From CAZNPH01 sp964574985 (GTDB taxonomy: Bacteria; Bacteroidota; Bacteroidia; Bacteroidales; SM23-62), in assembly GCA_964574985.1 (NCBI GenBank), contig CAZNPH010000017.1:20243-84242 (forward strand): a stretch of 64,000 nucleotides of DNA. The letters are read 5' to 3'. Each line of letters begins with the position of its first letter. The first letter of the stretch is position 1. This document shows positions 8,081 through 16,535 of the stretch, in pieces. The notes beneath the pieces were generated by a model, which ran no database searches, had not been told where the DNA came from, and saw only the letters and a program-made list of their open reading frames with translations. The translations under genes were made by a program, and so were the position numbers.

Positions 8081-9625
8081 TTACGGATTCAGTTTCCAGG
8101 CCTCCAGGGACCTTAGCCTTGCAATGCCTCCAAGCCTTGTCAGGGCTATGCGGTCTCCCTTGATGTATTCCTTTTTCACCTGGCGGGTAATGCAATACCT
8201 GCCACCGTTGACAAAAATTTCCACGAGCTGTTTGTCAATAAAGATCTGCAATTGCAGGGGATCGCCATAATCCCATTCTTCAACGGGCACTTTCACCCCC
8301 CCCACATTGATCACATCCCCGCTCCACATGATATACAATCCACCTTTGCCCTGGTCATCACACAGCACATTGAGTCCGCAAAACGAAGCGGTTCCAAGTT
8401 CGAGTTCAAGCTTTGCCTCAAGCTGGTTTCCCCGGATCTCCTTCAGTACATCCGATCCCGTGACCGCACTGTGAACCGGCAGTTCCATAGGACCTACCGT
8501 AAAATGTTCACCACGAAGCTGTTTCATGGAGCCAACCGGTTGCTGGATGAGTGCTCCGTCGCCGTCAATGCTCAACTGCCGGGGAATGGCGAAGCATCCG
8601 TTCCACAATTCAGAGGTGTTTTTCCGGTAAACGTCCCTGTAATTGGGCATCCATCTCCTGTCCCATCCGGGTATCCAGGCCATAAGGAATAAATTTCCCT
8701 GGTCGTCCTGTATAGTTTCCTGGGCGTAATAATGACCGCTGTAATCCAGTATGCCCTCAAAAACCGGAGTAAAGACAAAGTTATCAATATCAAGGTCTCC
8801 GGTAAAATAAACGGTTCTGTCCACCGGCGCATCACAGGATGCCAGAAATACCCATTTGTCCCCAAGCGGCCTGAGCTCGGGAACTTCAAAATTCCTGTGC
8901 TTGTGTTTCGGGTATGTGAAAAGGATGCCTTTGTATTCCCATTCGGTAAGGCCGGCATTTTTTCCCTCGAAGATGGGTACCGGGACAAATTCCTCTTCGA
9001 AGAATCCTGCACAGGCGATCATGAAAGTTCTCCCCTGGGTTTCAAAAACAAAAGGATCCCGCCAGGATTTATTGAATTCGGGTATTTCAGGTTGGTCAAG
9101 TGTCAGAACAGGGTTGGGGCCGTCATGACTCCATCCGTTCAGGTCACCGGTCATCTCAGCCCGCCAGAATTTCATGGAACCGCCTTTGCCCGTCGAATAA
9201 AAAGCCAGCGGCTTGCCCTCTTCGTTTATGATGACAGACCCCGAACCAACACGGGATAATCCCAGTTCGAAAGCAGGTGTCAGCCCCGGTTCCATGTGCT
9301 CCCAGTGCAAAAGATCACGGCTCCTGGCATGGGCCCAGTACCAGCCGCCGAAATCGGCGCTGAACGGATTGAGTCCGTATAAAATATGATACCAGCCGTT
9401 GTGGTATATCCCTCCATTGGGGTCGCCCATACACCCTGCCGGCGGGGTCAGGTGGAAAGCCGGGCGCATGGGATCCCGGCTGATGATCACCGATGCCGAA
9501 TCTATTGCCCGTGAGATATTTTCAGGAGTAAGCTTCCGGCTTTGTGCATGCAATGTCAATAAACCGGATGTCCATATCAGAATAACCGGAAACCAGAATC
9601 TGGGTCTGAAGATATACCTGCTCAT
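8081..9625 (-). CDS. GH32 family glycoside hydrolase (fructosidase/levanase type), secreted
   Basis: The protein has 514 residues with a Sec signal peptide (WTSGLLTLHAQS). The five-bladed GH32 propeller motifs are visible. CMGDPNGG holds the nucleophile Asp at about residue 68, SWRDPFVF holds the transition-state Asp (189-191), and EVPELRP holds the acid/base Glu at 247. The last 150 residues form the beta-sandwich domain. Family members cut fructans or sucrose. The motif around the nucleophile is divergent (usually WMNDPNG), so fructan specificity is not certain. It converges with the upstream sulfatase and has a convincing TTG-N20-TATTTTTA promoter on its own strand. Confidence 0.88.
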   Translation of the reverse strand: MSRYIFRPRFWFPVILIWTSGLLTLHAQSRKLTPENISRAIDSASVIISRDPMRPAFHLTPPAGCMGDPNGGIYHNGWYHILYGLNPFSADFGGWYWAHARSRDLLHWEHMEPGLTPAFELGLSRVGSGSVIINEEGKPLAFYSTGKGGSMKFWRAEMTGDLNGWSHDGPNPVLTLDQPEIPEFNKSWRDPFVFETQGRTFMIACAGFFEEEFVPVPIFEGKNAGLTEWEYKGILFTYPKHKHRNFEVPELRPLGDKWVFLASCDAPVDRTVYFTGDLDIDNFVFTPVFEGILDYSGHYYAQETIQDDQGNLFLMAWIPGWDRRWMPNYRDVYRKNTSELWNGCFAIPRQLSIDGDGALIQQPVGSMKQLRGEHFTVGPMELPVHSAVTGSDVLKEIRGNQLEAKLELELGTASFCGLNVLCDDQGKGGLYIMWSGDVINVGGVKVPVEEWDYGDPLQLQIFIDKQLVEIFVNGGRYCITRQVKKEYIKGDRIALTRLGGIARLRSLEAWKLNP

Positions 9626-9648
9626 TGGATTTGTTGTGTTTTGGAATT

Positions 9649-9679
9649 TAAAAATACATCATGATTTTATAAAAAACAA
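9649..9679 (-). promoter_or_regulatory. Bacteroidota-type promoter for the GH32 gene
   Basis: On the minus strand a -33 TTG (9677-9679) is followed after 20 bases by TATTTTTA (9649-9656), close to the Bacteroidota -7 consensus TAnnTTTG. The start codon is 24 bases downstream. The same arrangement occurs ahead of the Fur-family gene at the end of the window. Confidence 0.5.
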
Positions 9680-9693
9680 CGAAGAAAATCTCC

Positions 9694-9701
9694 TATTTTT
9701 G
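9694..9701 (+). promoter_or_regulatory. Candidate -7 element ahead of the DUF5060 remnant
   Basis: TATTTTTG matches TAnnTTTG exactly and sits 67 bases before the first ATG of the DUF5060 remnant, back to back with the GH32 promoter. No good TTG -33 box is seen upstream. It may be a relic of the promoter that served the lost gene and now drives the PagL-antiporter pair. Confidence 0.35.
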
Positions 9702-9767
9702 GAGTTTATGAATTAATCAGGTTTTACTTTTATTAAATTAAGGAAATAAAACCGACACCTCAAAAAA

Positions 9768-10125
9768 ATGATGAAATCTGCGTTTTTATCCGTATCGTTT
9801 ATTTTGTTGGTTTCCACTGGCTGTCTGCACGCCGGGTCAGAGGCAACAACAAAAAAAAGAGCAAAACCGGATCGAAAAATGGGATGTGTTTGAAGTTGAA
9901 CTGCAGGGCGAAAAACAAGGCAATCCTTTTCAGGAATCTTTCGAGAACAGCCCTGAACCGCTCACGCTGAAATACGAACTGCCGGAATTGTACACGGTTG
10001 CGAAATACGGGATATTGTCCGGCCGGGGTTACCACTGGGGTGTATATCTTGAATTGCCCGGGACGATGAACGAAGATACGAGTCCGTCCAGACACCTATG
10101 GGTCATAATAATGAAAAACCGGTAA
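9768..10125 (+). pseudogene. DUF5060-containing glycoside hydrolase remnant
   Basis: From ATG 9768 a lipoprotein signal is readable (LLVSTGC), but the frame reaches TGA soon after a run of A near 9855. In the shifted frame the sequence reads EKWDVFEVELQGEKQGNPF, typical of the DUF5060 module at the N-terminus of secreted GH140-like hydrolases. It continues for about 70 residues and stops at 10125. The catalytic barrel, normally several hundred residues, is gone. This is a frameshifted, truncated relic. The start of the next gene follows immediately. Confidence 0.72.
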
Positions 10126-10127
10126 AT

Positions 10128-10775
10128 ATGCAGGTTCCCGGAAAACGAATCTTTGTCTGCCTGTCCATTGTCATCATGGTGCTGAACCATATTCCGGCTC
10201 CCGGAAATGATATGCCTGATGACGGCAGACATAAGACCGGATTCATTGCCGGCTACGGGGGACAGAACCCGGGCCTGTTTTTCGATGATGTACAATATGA
10301 CTATCGTGTATGGTTCCTGCAGTTTCAGTATTATTATGCTTTGCTGAAAATAAAAACCTGGAGTCTGGAAGCAGTGGTTCAGCCCCAGTACAACATAACC
10401 CGGTTCCGAATCAATGATCAGACAGGCGATATAACCAGTGGTTATGAATTTGGACTGAATGCCGGCATAATGGTCATGAAAAAGATACTGAAGGGACGGT
10501 TCAGCCCTTACTTATTGGTCAGCACCGGGCCTCACTATGTGTCGGGAACGCCCGAAAGGCAATCAAGCGGATTTATATTTTCAGATAACCTTTTTGTTGG
10601 CATGCATATCAGGGCTTCGGGAAATTTTTACGTGGATGTCAGGCCCGGATTCAGGCACATCAGCAATGCCGGAATAAAAGAACCCAACGGAGGGGTCAAT
10701 GATTTTATCATCAGCGCGGGTTTTTCCCTCGTTCTGCCAATTGTGGAAAATCGACAAAAAATCAGGACAAAATGA
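10128..10775 (+). CDS. PagL-like lipid A 3-O-deacylase / acyloxyacyl hydrolase
   Basis: Starting at ATG 10128 the protein has 215 residues with a signal-like N-terminus and alternating beta-barrel strands. The PagL active-site signature is present as FRHISNAG: H177 and S179 fit the catalytic His-x-Ser, followed by the conserved NAG and a nearby acidic or Asn residue. The last strand ends hydrophobically, FSLVLPIV. Members sit in the outer membrane and remove the 3-O acyl chain of lipid A. The stop overlaps the start of the antiporter by four bases (ATGA), so expression is probably coupled. An upstream in-frame ATG (10098) inside the DUF5060 relic is unlikely to be used because it precedes the signal peptide. 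Confidence 0.78.
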   Translation: MQVPGKRIFVCLSIVIMVLNHIPAPGNDMPDDGRHKTGFIAGYGGQNPGLFFDDVQYDYRVWFLQFQYYYALLKIKTWSLEAVVQPQYNITRFRINDQTGDITSGYEFGLNAGIMVMKKILKGRFSPYLLVSTGPHYVSGTPERQSSGFIFSDNLFVGMHIRASGNFYVDVRPGFRHISNAGIKEPNGGVNDFIISAGFSLVLPIVENRQKIRTK

Positions 10776-12013
10776 ATATACTGCTGACCATAGGCCTTTT
10801 GCTGATAACCGGATATGCGGCGGGATTCCTGATGACCAGGATCGGTCTGCCCAAAATAATCGGTTACATCATCACCGGCATTGTTTTTAGTCCGAACACC
10901 GTCAGTTTCGTTGAACAACGCGTACTGGATGCCACCCATCCCCTGATGGATGTTTGCCTGGCATTTATCGTTTTTGAGATCGGAGGGGCACTAAAATGGT
11001 CAAAGATCAGAAAACATGAAAATGAAATAATCAGCATCACACTGGCGGCCAGTATTTTCCCATATATTTTGATTGCCGCGGGCATTCTTGGTTTTGATTT
11101 GCTGTTTCCAGGCATTTTGTCTTTCGGTCACATGAATTTATTGTATTTTTCACTGATACTCGGCGCGTTGGCCAGTCCGACCGATCCCACGGCGACTTTT
11201 GCCGTTATGCACCAGTACAAGTCAAAAGGGAAAGTGTCGGATACCATTGTGGGAATTGCCGCGCTGGATGATGCCCTGGGTATTTTGCTGTTCAGCCTCA
11301 CCCTGGGCATTATTTCCATTTTCACGGGCAGCCATACCGGCCTGTTCGGGAATCCCATTGCGAATTCCGTATATCAGATTGCCGTGGCCATCCTGACGGG
11401 ACTGGCCCTGGGGATCCTCCTGCTGCTGGTTTCCGATATCTTGCGGATCAAAGGCGAAGGCCAATGGGTTATCGTGGTTTTCGCAATCATAATATTCGGT
11501 GTGGGCATTTCGAAAGTTTTACAAGTGGATGAAGTATTGACCTCTATGACCATAGGGATTGTAGTCGCCAATAAATGCAAAAGGCAGAAAGAGATATACA
11601 GAATACTGGAGCGCTATACCGAAGACATGATCTTCCTTTTCTTTTTTCTGTTGAGCGGACTCCATCTGGATATAACCACCATTCCGAAGGCCACCATCCT
11701 GATCCTGATATTTGTTGCATTGCGGACCACGGGGAAATACGCCGGAGCGGATGCAGGTGCCCGTCTGGTAAATGCGGATCCGGTCATCCGGAAAAATACG
11801 GCCGGGGGATTGCTTCCCCAGGGTGGGATCGTGATCGGACTTGTACTGAGTATATACGCCAATGAAGCATTCAAGGAAATATCGGAAATCATGCTGACCA
11901 CAACTATGGGGACCGTTATCGTCTTTGAGCTCATTGGGCCGTTAGTGGCCAGGCATTCATTAAAAAGATCGGGAGAGATAAAAAACAGTCATGAAAAATC
12001 CGGGAAGTCATAA
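10772..12013 (+). CDS. Cation/proton antiporter (CPA family)
   Basis: The 413-residue integral membrane protein has about a dozen hydrophobic segments. Early motifs ITGYAAGFLMTRIGLPKIIGYIITG are characteristic of sodium/hydrogen exchangers. LGALASPTDPTATFAVM near residue 130 and ALDDALGILLFSL near residue 165 contain the acidic residues that bind cations in CPA transporters. It catalyses exchange of Na+ or K+ for protons at the inner membrane. No C-terminal TrkA-N domain is present. It overlaps the PagL-like gene, suggesting the two act in an envelope-stress or ionic-stress response, which is inference. Ion specificity is unknown. Confidence 0.85.
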   Translation: MNILLTIGLLLITGYAAGFLMTRIGLPKIIGYIITGIVFSPNTVSFVEQRVLDATHPLMDVCLAFIVFEIGGALKWSKIRKHENEIISITLAASIFPYILIAAGILGFDLLFPGILSFGHMNLLYFSLILGALASPTDPTATFAVMHQYKSKGKVSDTIVGIAALDDALGILLFSLTLGIISIFTGSHTGLFGNPIANSVYQIAVAILTGLALGILLLLVSDILRIKGEGQWVIVVFAIIIFGVGISKVLQVDEVLTSMTIGIVVANKCKRQKEIYRILERYTEDMIFLFFFLLSGLHLDITTIPKATILILIFVALRTTGKYAGADAGARLVNADPVIRKNTAGGLLPQGGIVIGLVLSIYANEAFKEISEIMLTTTMGTVIVFELIGPLVARHSLKRSGEIKNSHEKSGKS

Positions 12014-12044
12014 AACATAGTAATCCGTTTGTAATCAAGCCATT

Positions 12045-14405
12045 ATGAAAAAAGTTCTCAAAGCATTTCTGTACTTTTTGGCCGGACTGATCATCGTTGT
12101 TTCCGGACTCGCTGTTGCCCTCCGCATGATGAGTCCGGGTACCCCCCAACCCATTACAGACCGGAACGGAAAGACAATTCCCGGGAGCATTTCCGCCATT
12201 GAAAAAATCACCCTGGGGGGATATGAGCAGTACATTATTGTCCGGGGAGCCGGCAAATCCTATTCCGAAGACATCCCACCGGAAACCATGAATGTCCGAC
12301 AATTCATTTCGGATGCCCGGGAACTCAGCCAAAAGCTCATCGAACGTTTCAGCCGGGAAAAGATATTCCTAATGGGGCATTCCTGGGGCTCTTTTCTGGG
12401 GATCCTGACAGCCTACCGGTATCCTCAGCTGTATCATGCATATTTTGGTGTGGGACAGGTCTGTGATCAGTACAAAGGTGAACAGGTTGCACTGGAACTG
12501 GTCAAAAAAGCAGCCGTCAGACAGCATGATGAAAAGGCGGTCAGGGAGCTTTCCCGGATCAGCTTTCCGGATTCACTGGCCGGCAGCAGGGAGTGGCTGG
12601 ACTATCTGAAGGTTCAGCGGTCTTATGCCAATGAGTTTGGATACGGCATTGCCCGGGATTTCCGTGGAATATGGCCGGTGATTAAACTGGTCCTGCAGGC
12701 AAAAGAATATACCCTGGGTGAAAAACTCAATGCTTTGCAGGGAAGTATGTTCTCACTTGAACATCTCTGGCCGGAAATAATCCAGAGAAATCTTTTCTGT
12801 GAGATCGACAGCATGCAGTTGCCGGTTTATATCCTTCAGGGGAAATATGATGCCCAGTCACCCCATGCAGTGGCCGAAGACTTTTATGAACAGCTGAAAG
12901 CGCCCCGGAAGGCCTTTTATACCTTTCATCATTCCGCCCATAGTCCGGTTATAGAAGAAACGGCTAAGTTCAATTCCATTGTAAAAGAAAAAGCTTTTGG
13001 CAATGAATTGCTTGCCGGTTCATTGCTCTCAGGTCAGGAAAGCTCCGGGGGATCAACGGTTCACGAAAAAATCCGGCAGCGCACGGATGAAATCCGGGAT
13101 TACCTGATTGCCATCCGGAGAGACCTGCATGAACATCCTGAATTGCCGGGGCAGGAGAGAAAGACCTCAAAAATCGTTGAGGAATATCTTTTGTTGCTCG
13201 GACTGGATGTCAGGAGCCATATTGGAGGATACGGGGTGGTGGGCATTCTGAATGGCCGGAACCCCGGCAAAAAGATCGCCTGGCGTGCAGATATGGATGC
13301 GATGGAAACAGGGCACATACGCGGGCATGACGTTCATACAGCAATCGGGATGGGGGTGGCCAATGTGCTGGCAGCACAGAAAGAAAATATCAACGGGACC
13401 ATTTATTTCATCTTCCAGCCATCGGAGGAGAACTTCGAAGGGGCCCTGTCCATGATCGATGACGGGTTGTTTGAACTGATCGATCCCGTTGAGATTTATG
13501 CCTTGCATGTCAATCCCATACCGGCCGGATCAATAGCTGCCAAACCAAATGAAGTCTATGCCCGGATGAAAGTGATCAGGATCACCTACCGGAATACCGG
13601 AAATGGAGAAGACAAAATTGATTATACGAAAACAGTCCTCAACGAACTGACGCAGGTTGAAACGGTTCTGACCGGCAGCCATGAAGATTTATTGACCGGA
13701 GCCATTGCAAAAGCCAGGCAACGGCTCCGCAATTCGGAATTCAACCATGACCTGGTTTCCATTGAGTATGCTTTTGAATATCCCACGATGATGAACGATC
13801 CTCATCTGACAAAGGAATCATTGCACGCCATATCAGATGTCTACGGGGAGCAGGCTGTCGCCCCCGTCTATGGGGTAGTTCCCGGTTTCAATGATGATTT
13901 TTGCTACTTCCAGCAAAATGTGCCCGGTGTGTATTTTTTCCTGGGGGCATCCGATTTTCAGAAAGGTTTGATTTCAATGCCCCATTCCCCCGATTTTGCC
14001 GTGGATGAAGAATGCATAGTTTATGGGATCAGGTATGCCGCATCCATGCTGGTGGAAAGGCTGAACAAACATAAATCGGTAAACGATGAGAAATATCCTC
14101 CTGCTTGTGCTGACCGTCATCTTGCCGGACTCACCCAACGGGATGCATATTTCCCCGGATTACTGGCCCTTTGCGGGGACCTGGAACGTGCCGGTCCCTC
14201 ATATAATGCATGGAATTTTATCTGGAACAGGCACGGACTGGTTCCCACGGTTTATGATTATGACCGGGACACGGTAATCAATCCCTATTACCAGTTGAAC
14301 CCGGAGATCAATCCGGATGATTATGTGTTCATCACCGAGGCACACCCTTTCAAAATAAGCCATTTCAACAGGGATGAAGCGAAAAACATGTTAAATATCA
14401 AATGA
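12045..14405 (+). CDS. Eroded fusion: alpha/beta hydrolase + M20 peptidase + GH47-like tail
   Basis: One 786-codon frame holds three pieces. Residues 1-335 are a membrane-anchored alpha/beta hydrolase like proline iminopeptidases, with nucleophile S113 in GHSWGS. The segment with the HGGPG oxyanion motif is missing: YEQYIIVRG joins directly to AGKSYSED. Residues 345-675 are an M20-type amidohydrolase (RRDLHEHPELPGQE, WRADMDAM). The expected 20 or so residues before GHDVH are lost, the usual Cys of HxCGHD is Arg, and the dimerization region looks shortened. From about residue 685 the sequence is unrelated to M20 (see the GH47-like entry). The frame is open, but both enzymes have lost conserved parts. 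I think this is a decaying locus joined by deletions. Confidence 0.65.
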   Translation: MKKVLKAFLYFLAGLIIVVSGLAVALRMMSPGTPQPITDRNGKTIPGSISAIEKITLGGYEQYIIVRGAGKSYSEDIPPETMNVRQFISDARELSQKLIERFSREKIFLMGHSWGSFLGILTAYRYPQLYHAYFGVGQVCDQYKGEQVALELVKKAAVRQHDEKAVRELSRISFPDSLAGSREWLDYLKVQRSYANEFGYGIARDFRGIWPVIKLVLQAKEYTLGEKLNALQGSMFSLEHLWPEIIQRNLFCEIDSMQLPVYILQGKYDAQSPHAVAEDFYEQLKAPRKAFYTFHHSAHSPVIEETAKFNSIVKEKAFGNELLAGSLLSGQESSGGSTVHEKIRQRTDEIRDYLIAIRRDLHEHPELPGQERKTSKIVEEYLLLLGLDVRSHIGGYGVVGILNGRNPGKKIAWRADMDAMETGHIRGHDVHTAIGMGVANVLAAQKENINGTIYFIFQPSEENFEGALSMIDDGLFELIDPVEIYALHVNPIPAGSIAAKPNEVYARMKVIRITYRNTGNGEDKIDYTKTVLNELTQVETVLTGSHEDLLTGAIAKARQRLRNSEFNHDLVSIEYAFEYPTMMNDPHLTKESLHAISDVYGEQAVAPVYGVVPGFNDDFCYFQQNVPGVYFFLGASDFQKGLISMPHSPDFAVDEECIVYGIRYAASMLVERLNKHKSVNDEKYPPACADRHLAGLTQRDAYFPGLLALCGDLERAGPSYNAWNFIWNRHGLVPTVYDYDRDTVINPYYQLNPEINPDDYVFITEAHPFKISHFNRDEAKNMLNIK
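14086..14405 (+). pseudogene. GH47-like alpha-mannosidase remnant
   Basis: A second ATG at 14086, in another frame from the M20 sequence, encodes a short signal peptide (MRNILLLVLTVILPDSPNG). After a shift back to the M20 frame the residues read DAYFPGLLALCGDLERA, then AWNFIWNRHGLVP and VINPYYQLNPEINPDD. These resemble the late part of GH47 mannosidases, where the pattern FFPGLLAL.GD..RA….GL.PE…PGYPLRPE is usual. The remaining roughly 350 residues are absent. It is therefore the two ends of a GH47-like gene around a large deletion, read through from the upstream gene. The family assignment rests on recalled motif shape only. Confidence 0.5.
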
Positions 14406-14872
14406 CCATGAAAACAGGAATTTATTTATTAATGATTTGTTGGATTCTTTTAACGGGTGCGGACTTGAACGGACAATATCCGGGCAATTTTAACCTTCAG
14501 GTGGTTGAGGAGTTCTCCGTTGGCTCTCAGGTGGGCACATTACGTGCGGTCCCCGTTGACCTGAACGGTGACGGGTATCATGAATTTGCATGTGCCCAGG
14601 GTGAACAGTCAGACAGGAAGGTCTATGCATTTTCCGGGAATGTCATCGGATATCTGGGAGAAAATGCCTTCATTGCCATGGCTTCAAAGTTTATGGACCT
14701 GCCCGGAGAGCAGTTGCTGTGTTACTATCCGGACGGAAGGATCAGGATCTGGGCCGACCGGAATGCAAGGGATTCCCGTATTGCTATACACAGATACAAT
14801 TCACCTTATTACAAAATCGCCCAAAGTTTAACGGCCACGGGATATAACCTGATCAATCCGGGAGGATTGTAG
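14402..14872 (+). CDS. Short secreted FG-GAP-type protein, probably truncated
   Basis: The 156-residue product has a signal peptide ending LTGADLNGQ. A single FG-GAP-like calcium-binding blade follows (VPVDLNGDGYHEFACAQGE). The C-terminal half resembles the end of large secreted FG-GAP or rhamnogalacturonan-lyase-like proteins (LLCYYPDGRIRIWADRNARD, then TGYNLINPGGL). Such proteins are normally 500-700 residues with seven blades, so this one looks like N- and C-terminal ends joined by an internal deletion. It overlaps the preceding frame by four bases, and the next gene starts three bases after its stop. Function, if any, is unclear. Confidence 0.5.
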   Translation: MTMKTGIYLLMICWILLTGADLNGQYPGNFNLQVVEEFSVGSQVGTLRAVPVDLNGDGYHEFACAQGEQSDRKVYAFSGNVIGYLGENAFIAMASKFMDLPGEQLLCYYPDGRIRIWADRNARDSRIAIHRYNSPYYKIAQSLTATGYNLINPGGL

Positions 14873-14874
14873 TT

Positions 14875-16509
14875 ATGAAGAAACTGATTATGGCAGGATC
14901 GATGTTTTGTGCATTTTCAGCCTGTGTTTATGCACAGACAGGATCAATCATTGCAGATTTCAGGACGCCGGGGGAGTTTCCGACCGGACTCTGTTTTGAC
15001 GGGGAGAACCTGTGGCTGGCCGACCGGGGGACCGACAAGCTGCATTGCATTGATCCGGAAACGGGAAGGACGGTCCGTCAGATCGAGTCACCGGCTTACT
15101 GGCCCATGGGACTTGCCTGGGACGGAAAATGTCTCTGGAATGCCGATTACCGGGGACGGACCGATAAATCGGAGGACCTGGATGGCATGATCTTCAGGAT
15201 CGATCCGGAAGACGGCACCATTCTGAAAACCTTGCAGGCACCCTCAAAAAGCCCCAAAGGATTGACTTTTGACGGCAGGTACCTCTGGTGTGTCGATGAT
15301 GAAACGGATAAGGTCATCTGCTTCAACCAGTCCGACGGCACCACCATTCAATCTTTTCCTTCTCCCGCGAAAGATCCCAGGGGAATGGCTTTTGACGGCA
15401 AATACCTGTGGATCTCAGACCGGGGGACCGATGAGATCTATATGGTCGATCCCGGGACAGGACTTGTTGTCATCATTATGGATGCCCCCGGGGTGTATGT
15501 GCACGGACTCGCAATTCAGGGAAATTCTTTATGGGTGGTGGATCATGAGGAGGACAAAGTATTCAGGCTGGCGATAAGAGATCCCGGAAAGTTTGTCCGC
15601 AAAGACAAACAGTGGCACCAGGTAACCTTTCATCATCAGGTAACCTGTTACGGACCGGGGAAGATCAAAACACTGAATATACATATCGCGCTGCCCGAAA
15701 ACAGGGAAAATCAGGAGATATCCGGAGAAATCACCTATAACGAGGAACCGGATGAGGTGGTGACCGATTCCTGGGGTCAGAAAACGGCATTGTTCCGTTT
15801 CCGGGATCTGGAACCCGGAGAAAAAACGGATATACGGGTGACCACAGTCTTTGCAGCATACAATGTGCGGTATTTTCTGTATCCTGAAAATATGGGATCC
15901 CTGGAAGATATCCCGGATGATATTAAGCAAAAGTATCTCCGGGATGATGAGAAATATCAGATCAACAGCAAAGCCGTCCGGGAAACCGTCCGCCGGGTTG
16001 TGGGAGAGGAAACCAATCCGTACTGGATCATGCGGAAGCTCCATCAGTACCTGATCGGTCATCTGTACTACAAAATGGATGGTGCATGGGACACCGCACC
16101 GACGGTCCTTGCCAACGGGCATGGCTCCTGTTCGGAATATACTTTCGTATTCATTGCGCTTTGCAGGGCGGCCGGACTCCCGGCGCGGTATGTCGGATCG
16201 GTCTGGGACAGAAATGAACTCGCTTACATGGACGATGTGTATCACCGCTGGGTGGAGGTATATCTGCCCGGTTACGGGTGGATCCCTAACGATCCCACCC
16301 ACGGTGACCGGGAACTGCCCAGGGATCAGGTCTTCCCTGTCGGACTGGTGCGCAATGCGGCGTTGATCACCACCCAGTCTGGCGGGGGTTCTTCCACCAT
16401 GGGATGGACATACAACAGCAATGAGAATTATACCACCGAACCCAAAACGAATCTAAATATTGCTCATTATGCCGATTGGGATAAGGTGGAAACAGGGAAA
16501 AAGGAATAA
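14875..16509 (+). CDS. Secreted five-repeat propeller fused to a transglutaminase-like domain
   Basis: The 544-residue protein has a signal peptide ending CVYAQT. Residues 30-235 hold five repeats of about 42-50 residues with the pattern GL.FDG..LW..D..TDK….D..(D/T)G, forming part of an SMP-30/NHL-like beta-propeller. A beta-sandwich linker (240-340) leads to a transglutaminase-like cysteine-protease fold: C419 in GHGSCSEYTF, H457 in DDVYHRWVEVY and D473 in PNDPTHGD form the triad. Such domains cleave or cross-link peptides in the periplasm or outside the cell. The combination suggests a propeller that presents a protein or glycopeptide to the catalytic domain. Neighbours give no clear pathway. 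Family calls are secure; substrate unknown. Confidence 0.8.
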   Translation: MKKLIMAGSMFCAFSACVYAQTGSIIADFRTPGEFPTGLCFDGENLWLADRGTDKLHCIDPETGRTVRQIESPAYWPMGLAWDGKCLWNADYRGRTDKSEDLDGMIFRIDPEDGTILKTLQAPSKSPKGLTFDGRYLWCVDDETDKVICFNQSDGTTIQSFPSPAKDPRGMAFDGKYLWISDRGTDEIYMVDPGTGLVVIIMDAPGVYVHGLAIQGNSLWVVDHEEDKVFRLAIRDPGKFVRKDKQWHQVTFHHQVTCYGPGKIKTLNIHIALPENRENQEISGEITYNEEPDEVVTDSWGQKTALFRFRDLEPGEKTDIRVTTVFAAYNVRYFLYPENMGSLEDIPDDIKQKYLRDDEKYQINSKAVRETVRRVVGEETNPYWIMRKLHQYLIGHLYYKMDGAWDTAPTVLANGHGSCSEYTFVFIALCRAAGLPARYVGSVWDRNELAYMDDVYHRWVEVYLPGYGWIPNDPTHGDRELPRDQVFPVGLVRNAALITTQSGGGSSTMGWTYNSNENYTTEPKTNLNIAHYADWDKVETGKKE

Positions 16510-16535
16510 CCATTGTCTTGGAATAATTGAAAAAC

